NCBI GenBank assembly: GCA_023429825.1
Contig: JAEZDC010000043.1
Coordinates: 1 to 64,000, forward strand
DNA length: 64,000 nt
Source: Bacteroidota bacterium
Lineage (GTDB): Bacteria > Bacteroidota > Bacteroidia > Chitinophagales > Chitinophagaceae
Direction: 5' to 3'
In this document: piece after piece, positions 42,458 through 51,446 of the stretch
How positions within the stretch are numbered: the stretch's first letter is position 1
Layout of the letters: every line of letters starts with the position of its first letter
Notes under the pieces: model-generated
The model's input: only the letters and a program-made list of their open reading frames with translations
The model's database searches: none
What the model was told of the DNA's origin: nothing
Made by a program: the position numbers and the translations under genes

Positions 42458-44484
42458 TTACGATTTAGTAAGTAATTATAAATAGAGGTCTGCGCATTCA
42501 GCGTAACATTGGGTGTACGGTCTTTTTGATTTTCGAGATTCGAGTTGAGGAAGACTGCTTTATCGGTGTCTTTCCATTGCAGCATAAAATAATCCAGTAA
42601 TTCCTGCCTGCAGGTTTTATCCTTCACCGGCACACATACTTCAATTCTTCTGTGTAGATTTCTATTCATCCAATCTGCGGAACCCATTACCACTTCTGCA
42701 GCATCATCACAACCAAAGATGAATATCCTGGAATGCTCGAGATATCTGTCTACAATCCGCTTTACAGTAATGTTATGGCTTAGTCCTTCTATTCCCGGTA
42801 CTAAACAACATACACTTCTTATCAGCAGTTGCACCTGCACCCCGGCTATGCTGGCTTTATATAATAAATGTATCATTGAAGGCTCTTCAAGATTGTTCAC
42901 CTTTATCCTGATCAATCCGTCTTTGCCCTGTTGTACCTTTTGTATTTCCAGGTCAATCAGTTTTTCAAACTTGTCAATCATGTTAAATTGACTCACATAT
43001 AATGTATCAAACTGCAGCTTATCAATTTTGTTCTTAGCGAGATATTTGCATAGCTGTAATATTTCACTGGTGATAATAGGATCAGTTGTCATCAATACAT
43101 GATCAGTATAAAATCTTGCAGTCACTTCATGAAAATTTCCTGTAGAAAGTATGGCATAGTTGATCACCTGGTTATTTACCTTCTTCTTAATCAATGCGAT
43201 CTTTGAATGCACTTTGATCGATGCCATGCTGTAGATGATTTTAACTCCTGCTTCTTTCATCTTACGGCTCCACTGAATATTATTTGCTTCATCAAACCTT
43301 GCTTTCAATTCTACAAATGCAGTAACATTCTTTCCATTCTTTGCAGCACTGATTAATGCGTTTACGATATGTGATTCTGCAGCTACGCGATACAGGGTTA
43401 TATATATATCCGTTACACTAAAATCAACGGCTGCCTGGTTGAAAAATGCGAGTACCGTGTTGTATGACTCGTAGGGCAAATGCAGCAAGACGTCTCTTTG
43501 GTTAAGCAGGTTGAAGATGTCACCGCAATCCATTTCATGCCTGAAAGGAAGGGGCTTGAACTTGGGATAGAAAAGATTTTTATTATAAGTTGGAAATTTT
43601 GCAAAGTCGCTTAAGTTATGATATCGTCCTCCCTCAAACATTTCTTCATGCCTGATGTTGAAAGCAGATGCAAGAAATAGCTGAACGTTCCTGGGCATAC
43701 CGGTTTCGTATAAAAAGCGGGTAGGAGGATTGTATTGACGTTTGTTTAATTGCTTCTCCACCTTTCCAAGCGCATCGATATCATATTCTTCTTCAAGTCT
43801 CAACTCTGCGTCTCTGTTGAACTTGATGCTGTATATACCGGAAATATCAAATCCCGGGAAAAGGCAATTCATATTTTCCCTGATGATATCATCAATAAAA
43901 ATGACGTACTCCTTATCCTCGATACAAGACAATGAAAAGAATCGTGGCAACCTTTCCGACGGTATGTTAACGACTGCATGTTGTATTGTAACATCAGTAG
44001 TATTCTTGAGTGTTACAATGAAGTATAGATAACCATTCTCCGGTATGAATTTTTCAGAAAGATTTGCATCCAGGAAGAGTGGCTGAATAAATGACAAAAC
44101 CTGCGACAAAAATATTTCTCTTATCTCATGTGTATGTTGAGATTTGATCTGGCTATTATAATAAAGGCAGATGTTTTCCCTGCCCAGTTCATCTATCAAT
44201 TGACGAATGATGGAGCTATATACCTGTAATTGCCTGTTGATCTCCGTTTGTACTTTCTCAGGCAGATTTTCCTCGTATTTATTGCTTGATTGCAGCAAGG
44301 TTTTCTTATTGAGCTTGCTCATTGCAACAACCGAAGGATACCTTACCCTGAAGAATTCATCAAGGTTAGAGGAGAAGATCGACAAAAATTTTAAGCGCTC
44401 GAATAATGGAACTCTTGCATCTGCAGCTTCCTGCAGCACCCTGAAGTTAAATCCCAGCCAACTCAGATCTCGATTATACAACAT
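42454..44484 (-). CDS. ppk1: Polyphosphate kinase 1
   Basis: 676 residues, full length for PPK1, which makes polyphosphate from ATP reversibly at the membrane. N-domain RDLSWLGFNFRVLQEAAD and LKFLSIFSSNLDEFFRVR, then the catalytic C1/C2 domains. The phosphorylated His is His426 (IKVHSKIALI, equal to E. coli His435) and the second His is His583 (YLEHSRIFIFG, equal to His592), both offset by 9. Arg-containing YRVAAES and LSTGNFHEVTARFYTDH and MGSADWMNRNLHRRIEV are intact. It starts 8 bases after the preceding gene and overlaps the cyclase by 4 bases, so it sits inside a coupled operon. Confidence 0.97.
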   Translation of the reverse strand: MLYNRDLSWLGFNFRVLQEAADARVPLFERLKFLSIFSSNLDEFFRVRYPSVVAMSKLNKKTLLQSSNKYEENLPEKVQTEINRQLQVYSSIIRQLIDELGRENICLYYNSQIKSQHTHEIREIFLSQVLSFIQPLFLDANLSEKFIPENGYLYFIVTLKNTTDVTIQHAVVNIPSERLPRFFSLSCIEDKEYVIFIDDIIRENMNCLFPGFDISGIYSIKFNRDAELRLEEEYDIDALGKVEKQLNKRQYNPPTRFLYETGMPRNVQLFLASAFNIRHEEMFEGGRYHNLSDFAKFPTYNKNLFYPKFKPLPFRHEMDCGDIFNLLNQRDVLLHLPYESYNTVLAFFNQAAVDFSVTDIYITLYRVAAESHIVNALISAAKNGKNVTAFVELKARFDEANNIQWSRKMKEAGVKIIYSMASIKVHSKIALIKKKVNNQVINYAILSTGNFHEVTARFYTDHVLMTTDPIITSEILQLCKYLAKNKIDKLQFDTLYVSQFNMIDKFEKLIDLEIQKVQQGKDGLIRIKVNNLEEPSMIHLLYKASIAGVQVQLLIRSVCCLVPGIEGLSHNITVKRIVDRYLEHSRIFIFGCDDAAEVVMGSADWMNRNLHRRIEVCVPVKDKTCRQELLDYFMLQWKDTDKAVFLNSNLENQKDRTPNVTLNAQTSIYNYLLNRK

Positions 44485-44492
44485 ACTTCAAT

Positions 44493-45722
44493 TTATAAAG
44501 GCATAGCTGAAGAATTACCGGAGGCGCTTATGCTTCCCTGGCTGTTTAAAAAAACAGCGATTGCAAATGCCAGCACAGAAATGATAATTCCAAACATGAA
44601 AATGTTATAGGCTATACGTATAAGTTTATATTTTCTGCCGAGCACCACGCCTAAGTGATGAATGTCTTTGATGAGTGAGCCATAGAGGTAATCAGAATCG
44701 CCCATCATTTTCCTCATAGCATTTTCATATTCTTCCAAAGAAGCTCTGTGAAAATTTCCAAAGAACAGCAGGTTTGTTTTCTTATTGATTATATCCTGGT
44801 CGCTGAACTTTCCCTGGTCTATTTTAGGCCTTGTAGCAAGAATGGAAACAACAATTGTTGATACAGAACAGGTGAGCAGGAGAATAGTAGGTATTGTAAG
44901 ATAAGTATCCACCTCTAACCTTCTCATTAATACAGATAGCGTAACTGAGATGATGATAGAGTTTACAGTGATAAGAATGTTTGCTTTGCCATCAGCCATG
45001 TTACTCAACTCGAGATGGTTATCAGAGGTGAGGCGCAACATGGTTTGAATGCCTTTAGTCATTAATGCATTCTTTGGTTTTATAACCGGCCCGTTGATCA
45101 CGACTTTTTCTTCTTCTTTCGCCTCCCGCATTGCTAGCTTGTTCTTCAGCTTCATAAGATTTTCCCCTTTCTTTTCTGATAATAGGTCTTTGCAATAAGA
45201 TGTGTGATATTGATGATTCTCCATGAACCTGATCACGCCTTTCATCCATTCTAACCGATCCAGCGTTCCTGAAACCGCTTCATATTCCTTTTTTACCAGT
45301 TTATTCGTTTCCCTGAATTCCTTTGTTCCGAGGTGATAGGTATCTGCATCGCAAATGATTTCCTCTAATAAGTTTCTTGGATTTTGTGGTGGCTTTGTTG
45401 CAATGATACAATCTTCGGATGCGTCTATGATATCTGCATCTCGCGTAAGATCACTCATGAATGATCTCATGATTGCAGCGCTTTTTTCTTCATGCTCCGC
45501 AGCATTTGTGTACAGATAACCGGTATCATGAAACCATGCAGCGGTATAAACAATCAGCATTTCTTTTTCAGATAAGTTATAATGCGCCGCGATCTCTTTG
45601 GTTCTTGCCACCACTTTCTCTGTATGTTCAAGCGTATGGTAATAGATGTGATCTGTCTCTGCCTTATCAAAGAGACTTGTTACATGATCTTCTATTTTTT
45701 TATATATGCCATTCTGATCCAT
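44493..45722 (-). CDS. HD domain protein with Pycsar-effector-like (PycTM/DUF5706) membrane region
   Basis: 409 residues. The N-terminal HD domain (about 25-190) has YYHTLEHTEKVV (His29/His33), AAWFHDTGY (His65, Asp66) and EIICDADTYHLG (Asp125/Asp127), the metal-ligand set of HD phosphohydrolases. Residues about 220-395 read GIQTMLRLTSDNHLELSNMADGKANILITVNSIII (first TM near 249-265), then a second TM, NLLFFGNFHRASLEEYENAM and a third TM near 371-393. This is the SNMADxKAxxLIxxNSI pattern of the PycTM family, whose stand-alone members act in the Pycsar anti-phage system by binding a cyclic pyrimidine nucleotide. The HD fusion may cut or sense the same ligand. Six bases separate it from the upstream gene. 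HD and TM assignments are firm; the Pycsar link is by pattern. Confidence 0.85.
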   Translation of the reverse strand: MDQNGIYKKIEDHVTSLFDKAETDHIYYHTLEHTEKVVARTKEIAAHYNLSEKEMLIVYTAAWFHDTGYLYTNAAEHEEKSAAIMRSFMSDLTRDADIIDASEDCIIATKPPQNPRNLLEEIICDADTYHLGTKEFRETNKLVKKEYEAVSGTLDRLEWMKGVIRFMENHQYHTSYCKDLLSEKKGENLMKLKNKLAMREAKEEEKVVINGPVIKPKNALMTKGIQTMLRLTSDNHLELSNMADGKANILITVNSIIISVTLSVLMRRLEVDTYLTIPTILLLTCSVSTIVVSILATRPKIDQGKFSDQDIINKKTNLLFFGNFHRASLEEYENAMRKMMGDSDYLYGSLIKDIHHLGVVLGRKYKLIRIAYNIFMFGIIISVLAFAIAVFLNSQGSISASGNSSAMPL

Positions 45723-45728
45723 GATGTG

Positions 45729-48700
45729 TTAAAATGTTAAGTTGATTCGGCTACCGATTGAAAGATTAAATAGTGTTTCTTCCCTGGAGAAAGCAACTGT
45801 GCCGGAGAATATGATGATATTGAATGGTGTATAATAAATTCCTGTACCGTAGGAGGTATGCCATTGCCTGGATTCTTCTCCGGGCATCCATACTCTTCCT
45901 GCTTCTGCAAATCCAAGTATGCCGATGTCTCCGGGAAAAACATAAGATTTAGAGCCAAATAGTTTTACTCTTGCCTCCAATGATCCGTACGCCAATGATC
46001 TGCCGGCAAAGCGGTTCTTTCTGAAACCTCGTAGAAAATTATTTTGTCCCAGCGTCATCGCCTGGAAGTATTCGAAGTTTTTGTTGAAAATATGCCCTGC
46101 GCCTATTTTCAAAATACTTGTAATTACGTCCGGATGCGCAACAGTTCCATATACCGTCATATCGGTTTGAATTCGGGTGATAGAATTACTATGATCGTTC
46201 AACCCTTTGTAAGCCCCGAATTCAGAATACCAGTAAAGCCCTCTTCTCGGTAAAAATGCATTATCAAGATAATCGATCAACATGCCTGCTTTCAGACCAC
46301 CATAAGTTTTGGTGCTGTATACACTCAATGAATCCAGCCCTATCAATGAAGGTCTTGCTAAGATCTTATCCTCGTTATCTTCAAGCCTGTTCCAGTAATG
46401 AAAGATTGAAGGCCCGAGGGTTAAATGCCAGAATGAAACAGGTCTTTTTCTCAATAAAACATCTGCTGAAGCATATTTAAATCTTACCCTATAATAATCT
46501 CTTGAATTAATAAATTGCGTATTGTTCCCTAAGCCGAAGAAATTGTTTAATACAGGTTCTGTTATTTGCCCGTCCAGTACGATATCATATTTCCCTAATA
46601 CTTCATTGAACTCGCCCTGGTATCTTACTTTAAATGCGCTTCTGTTCACAGCATATAATGTAGTGAGCCTTTGGTAAGAGGCATACGGGTCTTTTCTAAA
46701 GCCATATACTCTTCTGCTAAATCCAACACCCAGCATTAATTTATCTTCAATATTGTAGCCTGCATGAATGGTTGGAAAGGTGTTGCGATTGTATTCAAAC
46801 CCCGTCATTTCATACTGGTTATTCAGGGGGTCTGCATTGATAGTTACTCTTGACCTGTTGCTGTTGATGACATAATTAGAATCGTAGTTCACGTCGTAAA
46901 TGAAATTTCTGACACTACCACGTACATTGAAAGTATCATCGCCTTTACCTCCGATGATCCTTACTCTTACATTAGACCTCGCATTATCATCTATCTCAAA
47001 AATGTCATTGCCATTGAAGCCGTATAAATGCACTTCATCAGTCTCTCTTGGTGTAAATACTCTTTCATACATCAACGCTGCTGAGTCAGACTTTTCATTT
47101 CTTTTATACACCTTAACGCGGAGATTCCTTCCTTCACCGGTTACTTTAAAATATTCTTTTTTGTTACTTCCAAGTACATTGACCTGTTTCGTCATGAACT
47201 CATAGTACTCTCTTCCTGCCTCAGGTAAAGCATTTCTTCTGTCTTTAAGTTTTTGTGCCAGTAAAGGACCGCTGATATTGTAAACCTCAGCAGGAACTTT
47301 TTTTACTGCAGAATCGATAACGGCATCAGTTAATGAAGCCTGGATCGTTTTTATCTCTCTTTCCCAATCGCTCATTTCAAGCTGGTTTAGGAATAAACGA
47401 TCGAAGTGTCTACCGCTCCATGCCAGCCAATGAACTTTTGGAATATTCTTTCTAAATCCCTTAAAGAATGGAAGCAGTGATGTTGAAAGTGATTTAACAG
47501 CAGCTCCGTCAGAATAAAAGAAAGCCTGGTCTCTGTCTCTCGGGATAGGGTAGTACAGCTTTCCTTTGCCTGTATCATTAACACCAAACTTCCATTGATC
47601 TAAATGCCGATCCCAATCTGCTATAAGAATATCCAGCATTCTTGCTCTCAACGCTGTTACCTGGTCTACATGATTATCATTATCCTCAAGCAATTTCTCA
47701 AAAACTTTGAAGCTGCTCTTTGTGTCAGAATCATCTTGTGTAGGATCTCTTCGCTCAAGCATTACAATTTGATTGGCGAATATCTGCCTGTAAATACCGA
47801 ATGCAGGATCATCTGGAACGAAGAATAATTCAGGTTGGGCAACATTTACATTGATGGCCTTTGAAAGTGGAGGAACGATCTGTGCGGCATACGGGTAAGA
47901 ACCGGAAGTAAAATCCTGTGCGATACTCTCTGCAATGCTGTTATGAAAGTTTTCGGGAATTGCCTTTGAAGGATCTTTATTGATCGTTCTTAAAACCCAT
48001 TCTCTGCCTTGATTGTCTTTCAGTGTCAATGATTTTGTTGCCTTACCACCACCTAACCTAACGACCGTAAATCCACCTTTTTCTTTATTCAGATTAAATA
48101 CTTTCAATTCAACAGGCACAGACCAGTCTTTACGGTAATTATCGCCCATAAGCCACCGTTTCAACCCCTTTACCTGCTGATATGTAATATTTGGAGCAGC
48201 TACAACTTTATCCTTGAATGGCGTTTCTACTACCGTAGCTTTTGTAACAGTGTCTTTGATAACTTTTACCGCAGGAGTAAAGTTGAATAAATTCCGGGTA
48301 TAGGTTTGTTTGATAGTGGCTGAATCATGGTTAACGGTGTAGAATGTAACATTTACATTTCTGTTATTAGATATTTCCAGTTCCGCAAAGCCAAGTTTAT
48401 CTTCCACATACAACGCGTTGTCACCCTTTGAAACTCTTGTTTCCTTGCATCCTGTACCACTCACAATGTAAAAGCTACTATCCTGTATCAACTGCATGCT
48501 GTGCTCATGTCCTGCGGTATGTATTACGTTTGGGTGGTTCTTCAATACTTTTTGTATTGAATTAACCATGCTTTGGTATTCCGGGTGTTTGAGGTCTTGA
48601 ATGGTTCCAAAAATTCCTCTTGTGATAGGATAAATACTTCCAATCAGTGGAAGCGGAATGTATAGATTGGGTCTGAGATCGGTAAAGGGAAAGAGGTGTT

Positions 48701-49382
48701 GTTTCAGCGTAAAATATCCGCCATGAATGCCATAAGTTTTAAAAGGGTGATGACAGGCGAAGATCACCAGCTTGTTAGCATTTTTAGTAAGCAGATCTTC
48801 CAGCTCAGCAAGTACCTCGTCTTTTGTTTTTTGAGGACAATCACTTTCCACTCCAGGTTTGTCACCTTCATGTAACCACCATTGACTATCCATAACAATG
48901 AGGGCTACATCTTTACTAACCGGAACCTCAACGGGACCAGGACAACCTTCTGTAGGTAAGAAACGAACATTGGCATTGGATAATACATCAATGTACTGTT
49001 GTTGCCGCACGATAGATTCATATCCATGCGGTCCCCCGTTATTCCAATCATGATTGCCTGGGATGAAAACCATCTTTGCCTGCGTGCCTCTCGTTACACT
49101 GATTTGCGAATCCAATACAGCTTTTGCCTGTGCATAGGTGAGTGTTTGATCGTCTGGCAAACCTTCTTTGTACAGGTTGTCGCCCAGATAAACAACAGTT
49201 GTTTTATTATCGAGCTTCCCAAACTTTTTCACTGCATCGGTAACCGGGTGCCTTCCATTTGTTCCTTTTACAAAAGCACCTGCATCACCGATGAGGATGA
49301 TGCGGGATTGAACGGTATCCTGGCTTTGTGCAACACAAGTAACGCTCAACAAACAACTTACTATCGCGAATACCCTTCTCAT
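45729..49382 (-). CDS. Secreted metallophosphoesterase fused to an Omp85/BamA-like outer-membrane barrel
   Basis: 1,217 residues with a signal peptide (about 1-20). The calcineurin-type phosphoesterase has all ligands: IILIGDAGAF (Asp33), VVYLGDNLYK (Asp68, Asn69), IPGNHDWNNGG (Asn110, His111), ACHHPFKTYG (His211/212) and TAGHEHSMQL. A middle region (about 400-760) resembles part of a larger protein module found in such fusions. The C-terminal about 400 residues have surface-antigen (Omp85) strand patterns such as RGLYWYSEFGAYKGLND and QNNFLRGFRKNRFAGRSLAYGSLEARVKLFG, ending in a hydrophobic strand. The phosphoesterase would face the periplasm or outside. Its place in the PPK1 operon invites a role in phosphate or polyphosphate turnover, unproven. 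It overlaps the upstream stop by 4 bases. Confidence 0.9.
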   Translation of the reverse strand: MRRVFAIVSCLLSVTCVAQSQDTVQSRIILIGDAGAFVKGTNGRHPVTDAVKKFGKLDNKTTVVYLGDNLYKEGLPDDQTLTYAQAKAVLDSQISVTRGTQAKMVFIPGNHDWNNGGPHGYESIVRQQQYIDVLSNANVRFLPTEGCPGPVEVPVSKDVALIVMDSQWWLHEGDKPGVESDCPQKTKDEVLAELEDLLTKNANKLVIFACHHPFKTYGIHGGYFTLKQHLFPFTDLRPNLYIPLPLIGSIYPITRGIFGTIQDLKHPEYQSMVNSIQKVLKNHPNVIHTAGHEHSMQLIQDSSFYIVSGTGCKETRVSKGDNALYVEDKLGFAELEISNNRNVNVTFYTVNHDSATIKQTYTRNLFNFTPAVKVIKDTVTKATVVETPFKDKVVAAPNITYQQVKGLKRWLMGDNYRKDWSVPVELKVFNLNKEKGGFTVVRLGGGKATKSLTLKDNQGREWVLRTINKDPSKAIPENFHNSIAESIAQDFTSGSYPYAAQIVPPLSKAINVNVAQPELFFVPDDPAFGIYRQIFANQIVMLERRDPTQDDSDTKSSFKVFEKLLEDNDNHVDQVTALRARMLDILIADWDRHLDQWKFGVNDTGKGKLYYPIPRDRDQAFFYSDGAAVKSLSTSLLPFFKGFRKNIPKVHWLAWSGRHFDRLFLNQLEMSDWEREIKTIQASLTDAVIDSAVKKVPAEVYNISGPLLAQKLKDRRNALPEAGREYYEFMTKQVNVLGSNKKEYFKVTGEGRNLRVKVYKRNEKSDSAALMYERVFTPRETDEVHLYGFNGNDIFEIDDNARSNVRVRIIGGKGDDTFNVRGSVRNFIYDVNYDSNYVINSNRSRVTINADPLNNQYEMTGFEYNRNTFPTIHAGYNIEDKLMLGVGFSRRVYGFRKDPYASYQRLTTLYAVNRSAFKVRYQGEFNEVLGKYDIVLDGQITEPVLNNFFGLGNNTQFINSRDYYRVRFKYASADVLLRKRPVSFWHLTLGPSIFHYWNRLEDNEDKILARPSLIGLDSLSVYSTKTYGGLKAGMLIDYLDNAFLPRRGLYWYSEFGAYKGLNDHSNSITRIQTDMTVYGTVAHPDVITSILKIGAGHIFNKNFEYFQAMTLGQNNFLRGFRKNRFAGRSLAYGSLEARVKLFGSKSYVFPGDIGILGFAEAGRVWMPGEESRQWHTSYGTGIYYTPFNIIIFSGTVAFSREETLFNLSIGSRINLTF

Positions 49383-50299
49383 CGCTTGTTATATTTAAAA
49401 AGAAGAAGATTAGGTAAGCCCTCATCTGCAAATTCGTTGGATATATACATATCGCCTTGCGGAGTGAACGTGATGCCTTCTGGTTGTTTATAGATCTTTG
49501 GATCTAATGGATAGGCCTTTTTAACTACTCCTTTTGTATCGGCTATCACTAAGCACTTGTTTACCGAAGAAATGATGTACAGCTCTTTTGTAATAGGATG
49601 AACTGCAGCTGCCGAAGGTTTAAATTTAATCTCCTCCATTTGCAGTTGATCTGCTAAAGGTGCTGTTTCAATTTTTAAATGACCGGGCTCAAAACCGTTT
49701 GTTGCAATATTAAAAGCATAAGAACTGACAGTCTCTTTTTTGTCGGAAGCGCAATCCTTACATACTAATATCAGCTTATTGGACTGTTCATCATAATAAA
49801 GGATTTCAAATTCACTTTTACCGGCTGAATCTTGTGGAATATCATATTCTTTTGATTGTATAGAATCTGACGATACAAATTTGAACTGAATAACGTCGCC
49901 TTTACTCTTTATCGCATAAAAGCTGCTATCGTGTAAAACCAAATCCTCGTAATCACCCGTCTTTGCAAAGCGCCACTGCTGGATCAAAGGCTTATCATTT
50001 GCTTCATTTAAAAATATCTTGTACAAGACCCCAAACTCATCTACAATCGCAAATAAGCTGTTGTCTTTTGGATAATACACAATACCTGATATTTCATTTA
50101 ACTTATCCGGAAGTTTAGTCACAACAGGTTTATTCAAATCATAGCCAGGTGGAGACGTAAAAGTTTTCAAAGGAGATACTTCGTCTGCTTCTACCTTTTT
50201 CCCCTGGGCTCCTCTGGTTTTGTCATCCGAACATGCAGATGAAATCAGCACTAATATTGATAAACTGCAAAGCCCTTTGATTAAAGCCGAATGCTGCAT
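49379..50299 (-). CDS. SdiA-regulated (YjiK-like) family lipoprotein
   Basis: 306 residues with lipobox VLISSAC (Cys23). The mature part is a beta-propeller-like repeat: KLPDKLNEISGIVYYPKDNSLFAIVDEFGVLYKIFL, YEDLVLHDSSFYAIKSKGDVIQFK, AAVHPITKELYIISSVNKCLVI and QPEGITFTPQGDMYISNEF. The EISGI and EGITF motifs are diagnostic for the SdiA-regulated family; the fold may sense or bind a ligand. The name comes from an E. coli homologue. It heads the operon with PPK1, the cyclase and the phosphoesterase-barrel. Role unknown. Confidence 0.85.
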   Translation of the reverse strand: MQHSALIKGLCSLSILVLISSACSDDKTRGAQGKKVEADEVSPLKTFTSPPGYDLNKPVVTKLPDKLNEISGIVYYPKDNSLFAIVDEFGVLYKIFLNEANDKPLIQQWRFAKTGDYEDLVLHDSSFYAIKSKGDVIQFKFVSSDSIQSKEYDIPQDSAGKSEFEILYYDEQSNKLILVCKDCASDKKETVSSYAFNIATNGFEPGHLKIETAPLADQLQMEEIKFKPSAAAVHPITKELYIISSVNKCLVIADTKGVVKKAYPLDPKIYKQPEGITFTPQGDMYISNEFADEGLPNLLLFKYNKR

Positions 50300-50482
50300 A
50301 GGTTATTGATTGGCAATGAAAATTCAGCTTATTTAAATCAAACTTCTTGCCGCCTTACACTTGCAGCTATAATTGAGTTTCAGTTGTATAATACCAACCG
50401 TTTGTGGAGCAGCTTCTACATGTCTGTTTTGCTAATTGGTATTTTTCAACCATCTTGCGGCACTTTAAACCAACTAATTGTT

Positions 50483-51373
50483 ATGCAAAGAATAACGGTA
50501 ATAGGAGCAGGAACAATGGGAAACGGCATCGCTCATGTGTTCGCACAAAATGGATTTGCAGTAAACCTTGCAGATGTAAATGCAGCACAATTGGAAAAAG
50601 CAATTCAAACCATAACGAAGAATTTTGACAGGCAGATCAGCAAGGGTACAGTTACTGAAGAACAAAAGCAACAGGCACTAGGTAATATCACCTCATTTAC
50701 AGATGTGGCTGAAGCTGTAAAAGCAGCTGAGTTAGTGGTGGAGGCTGCTACGGAGAATATCGATCTTAAACTTAAAATATTTAAGCAATTGGATGAAGCC
50801 GCACCACGGGGATGCGTTTTAGCAACAAATACTTCATCGATTTCAATAACGAAGATTGCTGCGGTAACAAAAAGACCTGAGTTGGTTATTGGGATGCATT
50901 TCATGAATCCGGTTCCCGTGATGAAACTGGTGGAGATCATAAATGGTTATGCTACAAAAGCTGAAGTAACTACCCGGGTCGTTGAGCTTAGTAAAAAACT
51001 TGGCAAAATTCCTTGTGTAGTGAACGATTATCCGGGTTTCGTGGCAAACCGGATCCTTATGCCTATGATCAATGAGGCCATATATACTTTGTATGAAAGT
51101 GTAGCTGGTGTGGAAGAGATTGACACCGTAATGAAATTAGGAATGGCGCATCCTATGGGACCACTTCAGTTAGCTGATTTTATTGGTTTAGATGTTTGTC
51201 TCAGTATTATGAAAGTCCTTCACGATGGATTTGGTAACCAGAAATATGCTCCTTGCCCTTTGCTGGTGAATATGGTAACCGCCGGAAAACTGGGTGTTAA
51301 AGCAGGAGAGGGATTTTATACTTATACCGCCGGAAGTAAAGACCTGGTGGTGAGTGAAAGATTTAAAAGCTAA
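50483..51373 (+). CDS. 3-hydroxybutyryl-CoA dehydrogenase
   Basis: 296 residues from ATG 50483 (MQRITVIGAGTMGNGIAHVFAQNGFAV). The open frame continues upstream to 50291, but that part has no family signal. NAD(P)-dependent: the Rossmann loop GAGTMGNGIA, then VVEAATENIDLKLKIFKQLDEAAPRGCVLATNTSSISITKIAA, IGMHFMNPVPVMKLVEII and the dimer domain VNDYPGFVANRILMPMINEAIYTLYE. It oxidises 3-hydroxyacyl-CoA (short chain) in butanoate or fatty-acid turnover. No sister beta-oxidation gene is adjacent. The single-domain length fits the Hbd/PaaH group. Confidence 0.95.
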   Translation: MQRITVIGAGTMGNGIAHVFAQNGFAVNLADVNAAQLEKAIQTITKNFDRQISKGTVTEEQKQQALGNITSFTDVAEAVKAAELVVEAATENIDLKLKIFKQLDEAAPRGCVLATNTSSISITKIAAVTKRPELVIGMHFMNPVPVMKLVEIINGYATKAEVTTRVVELSKKLGKIPCVVNDYPGFVANRILMPMINEAIYTLYESVAGVEEIDTVMKLGMAHPMGPLQLADFIGLDVCLSIMKVLHDGFGNQKYAPCPLLVNMVTAGKLGVKAGEGFYTYTAGSKDLVVSERFKS

Positions 51374-51431
51374 GTTTTTCAACTGTAATCCACACTGATC
51401 ATTCTTATTGCAGGCAGTAGGGAGTTTCTTT

Positions 51432-51439
51432 TATCTTTG
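51432..51439 (+). promoter_or_regulatory. -7 promoter box of pyrB
   Basis: TATCTTTG matches TAnnTTTG exactly and ends 7 bases before the ATG at 51447. Pattern identical to mtaB. Confidence 0.55.
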
Positions 51440-51446
51440 ATTTTTA

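Noticed and set aside
41363..45722. Calling this a bona fide Pycsar anti-phage system
   Set aside because: The effector carries an HD domain, the cyclase is membrane-anchored, ppk1 lies between, and no other defence genes or mobile element surround it. A housekeeping signalling operon explains the data equally well.
48999..49493. 164-codon open frame antisense to the phosphoesterase and SdiA-like genes
   Set aside because: Covers parts of two real genes on the opposite strand; Cys-rich, no recognisable domain.
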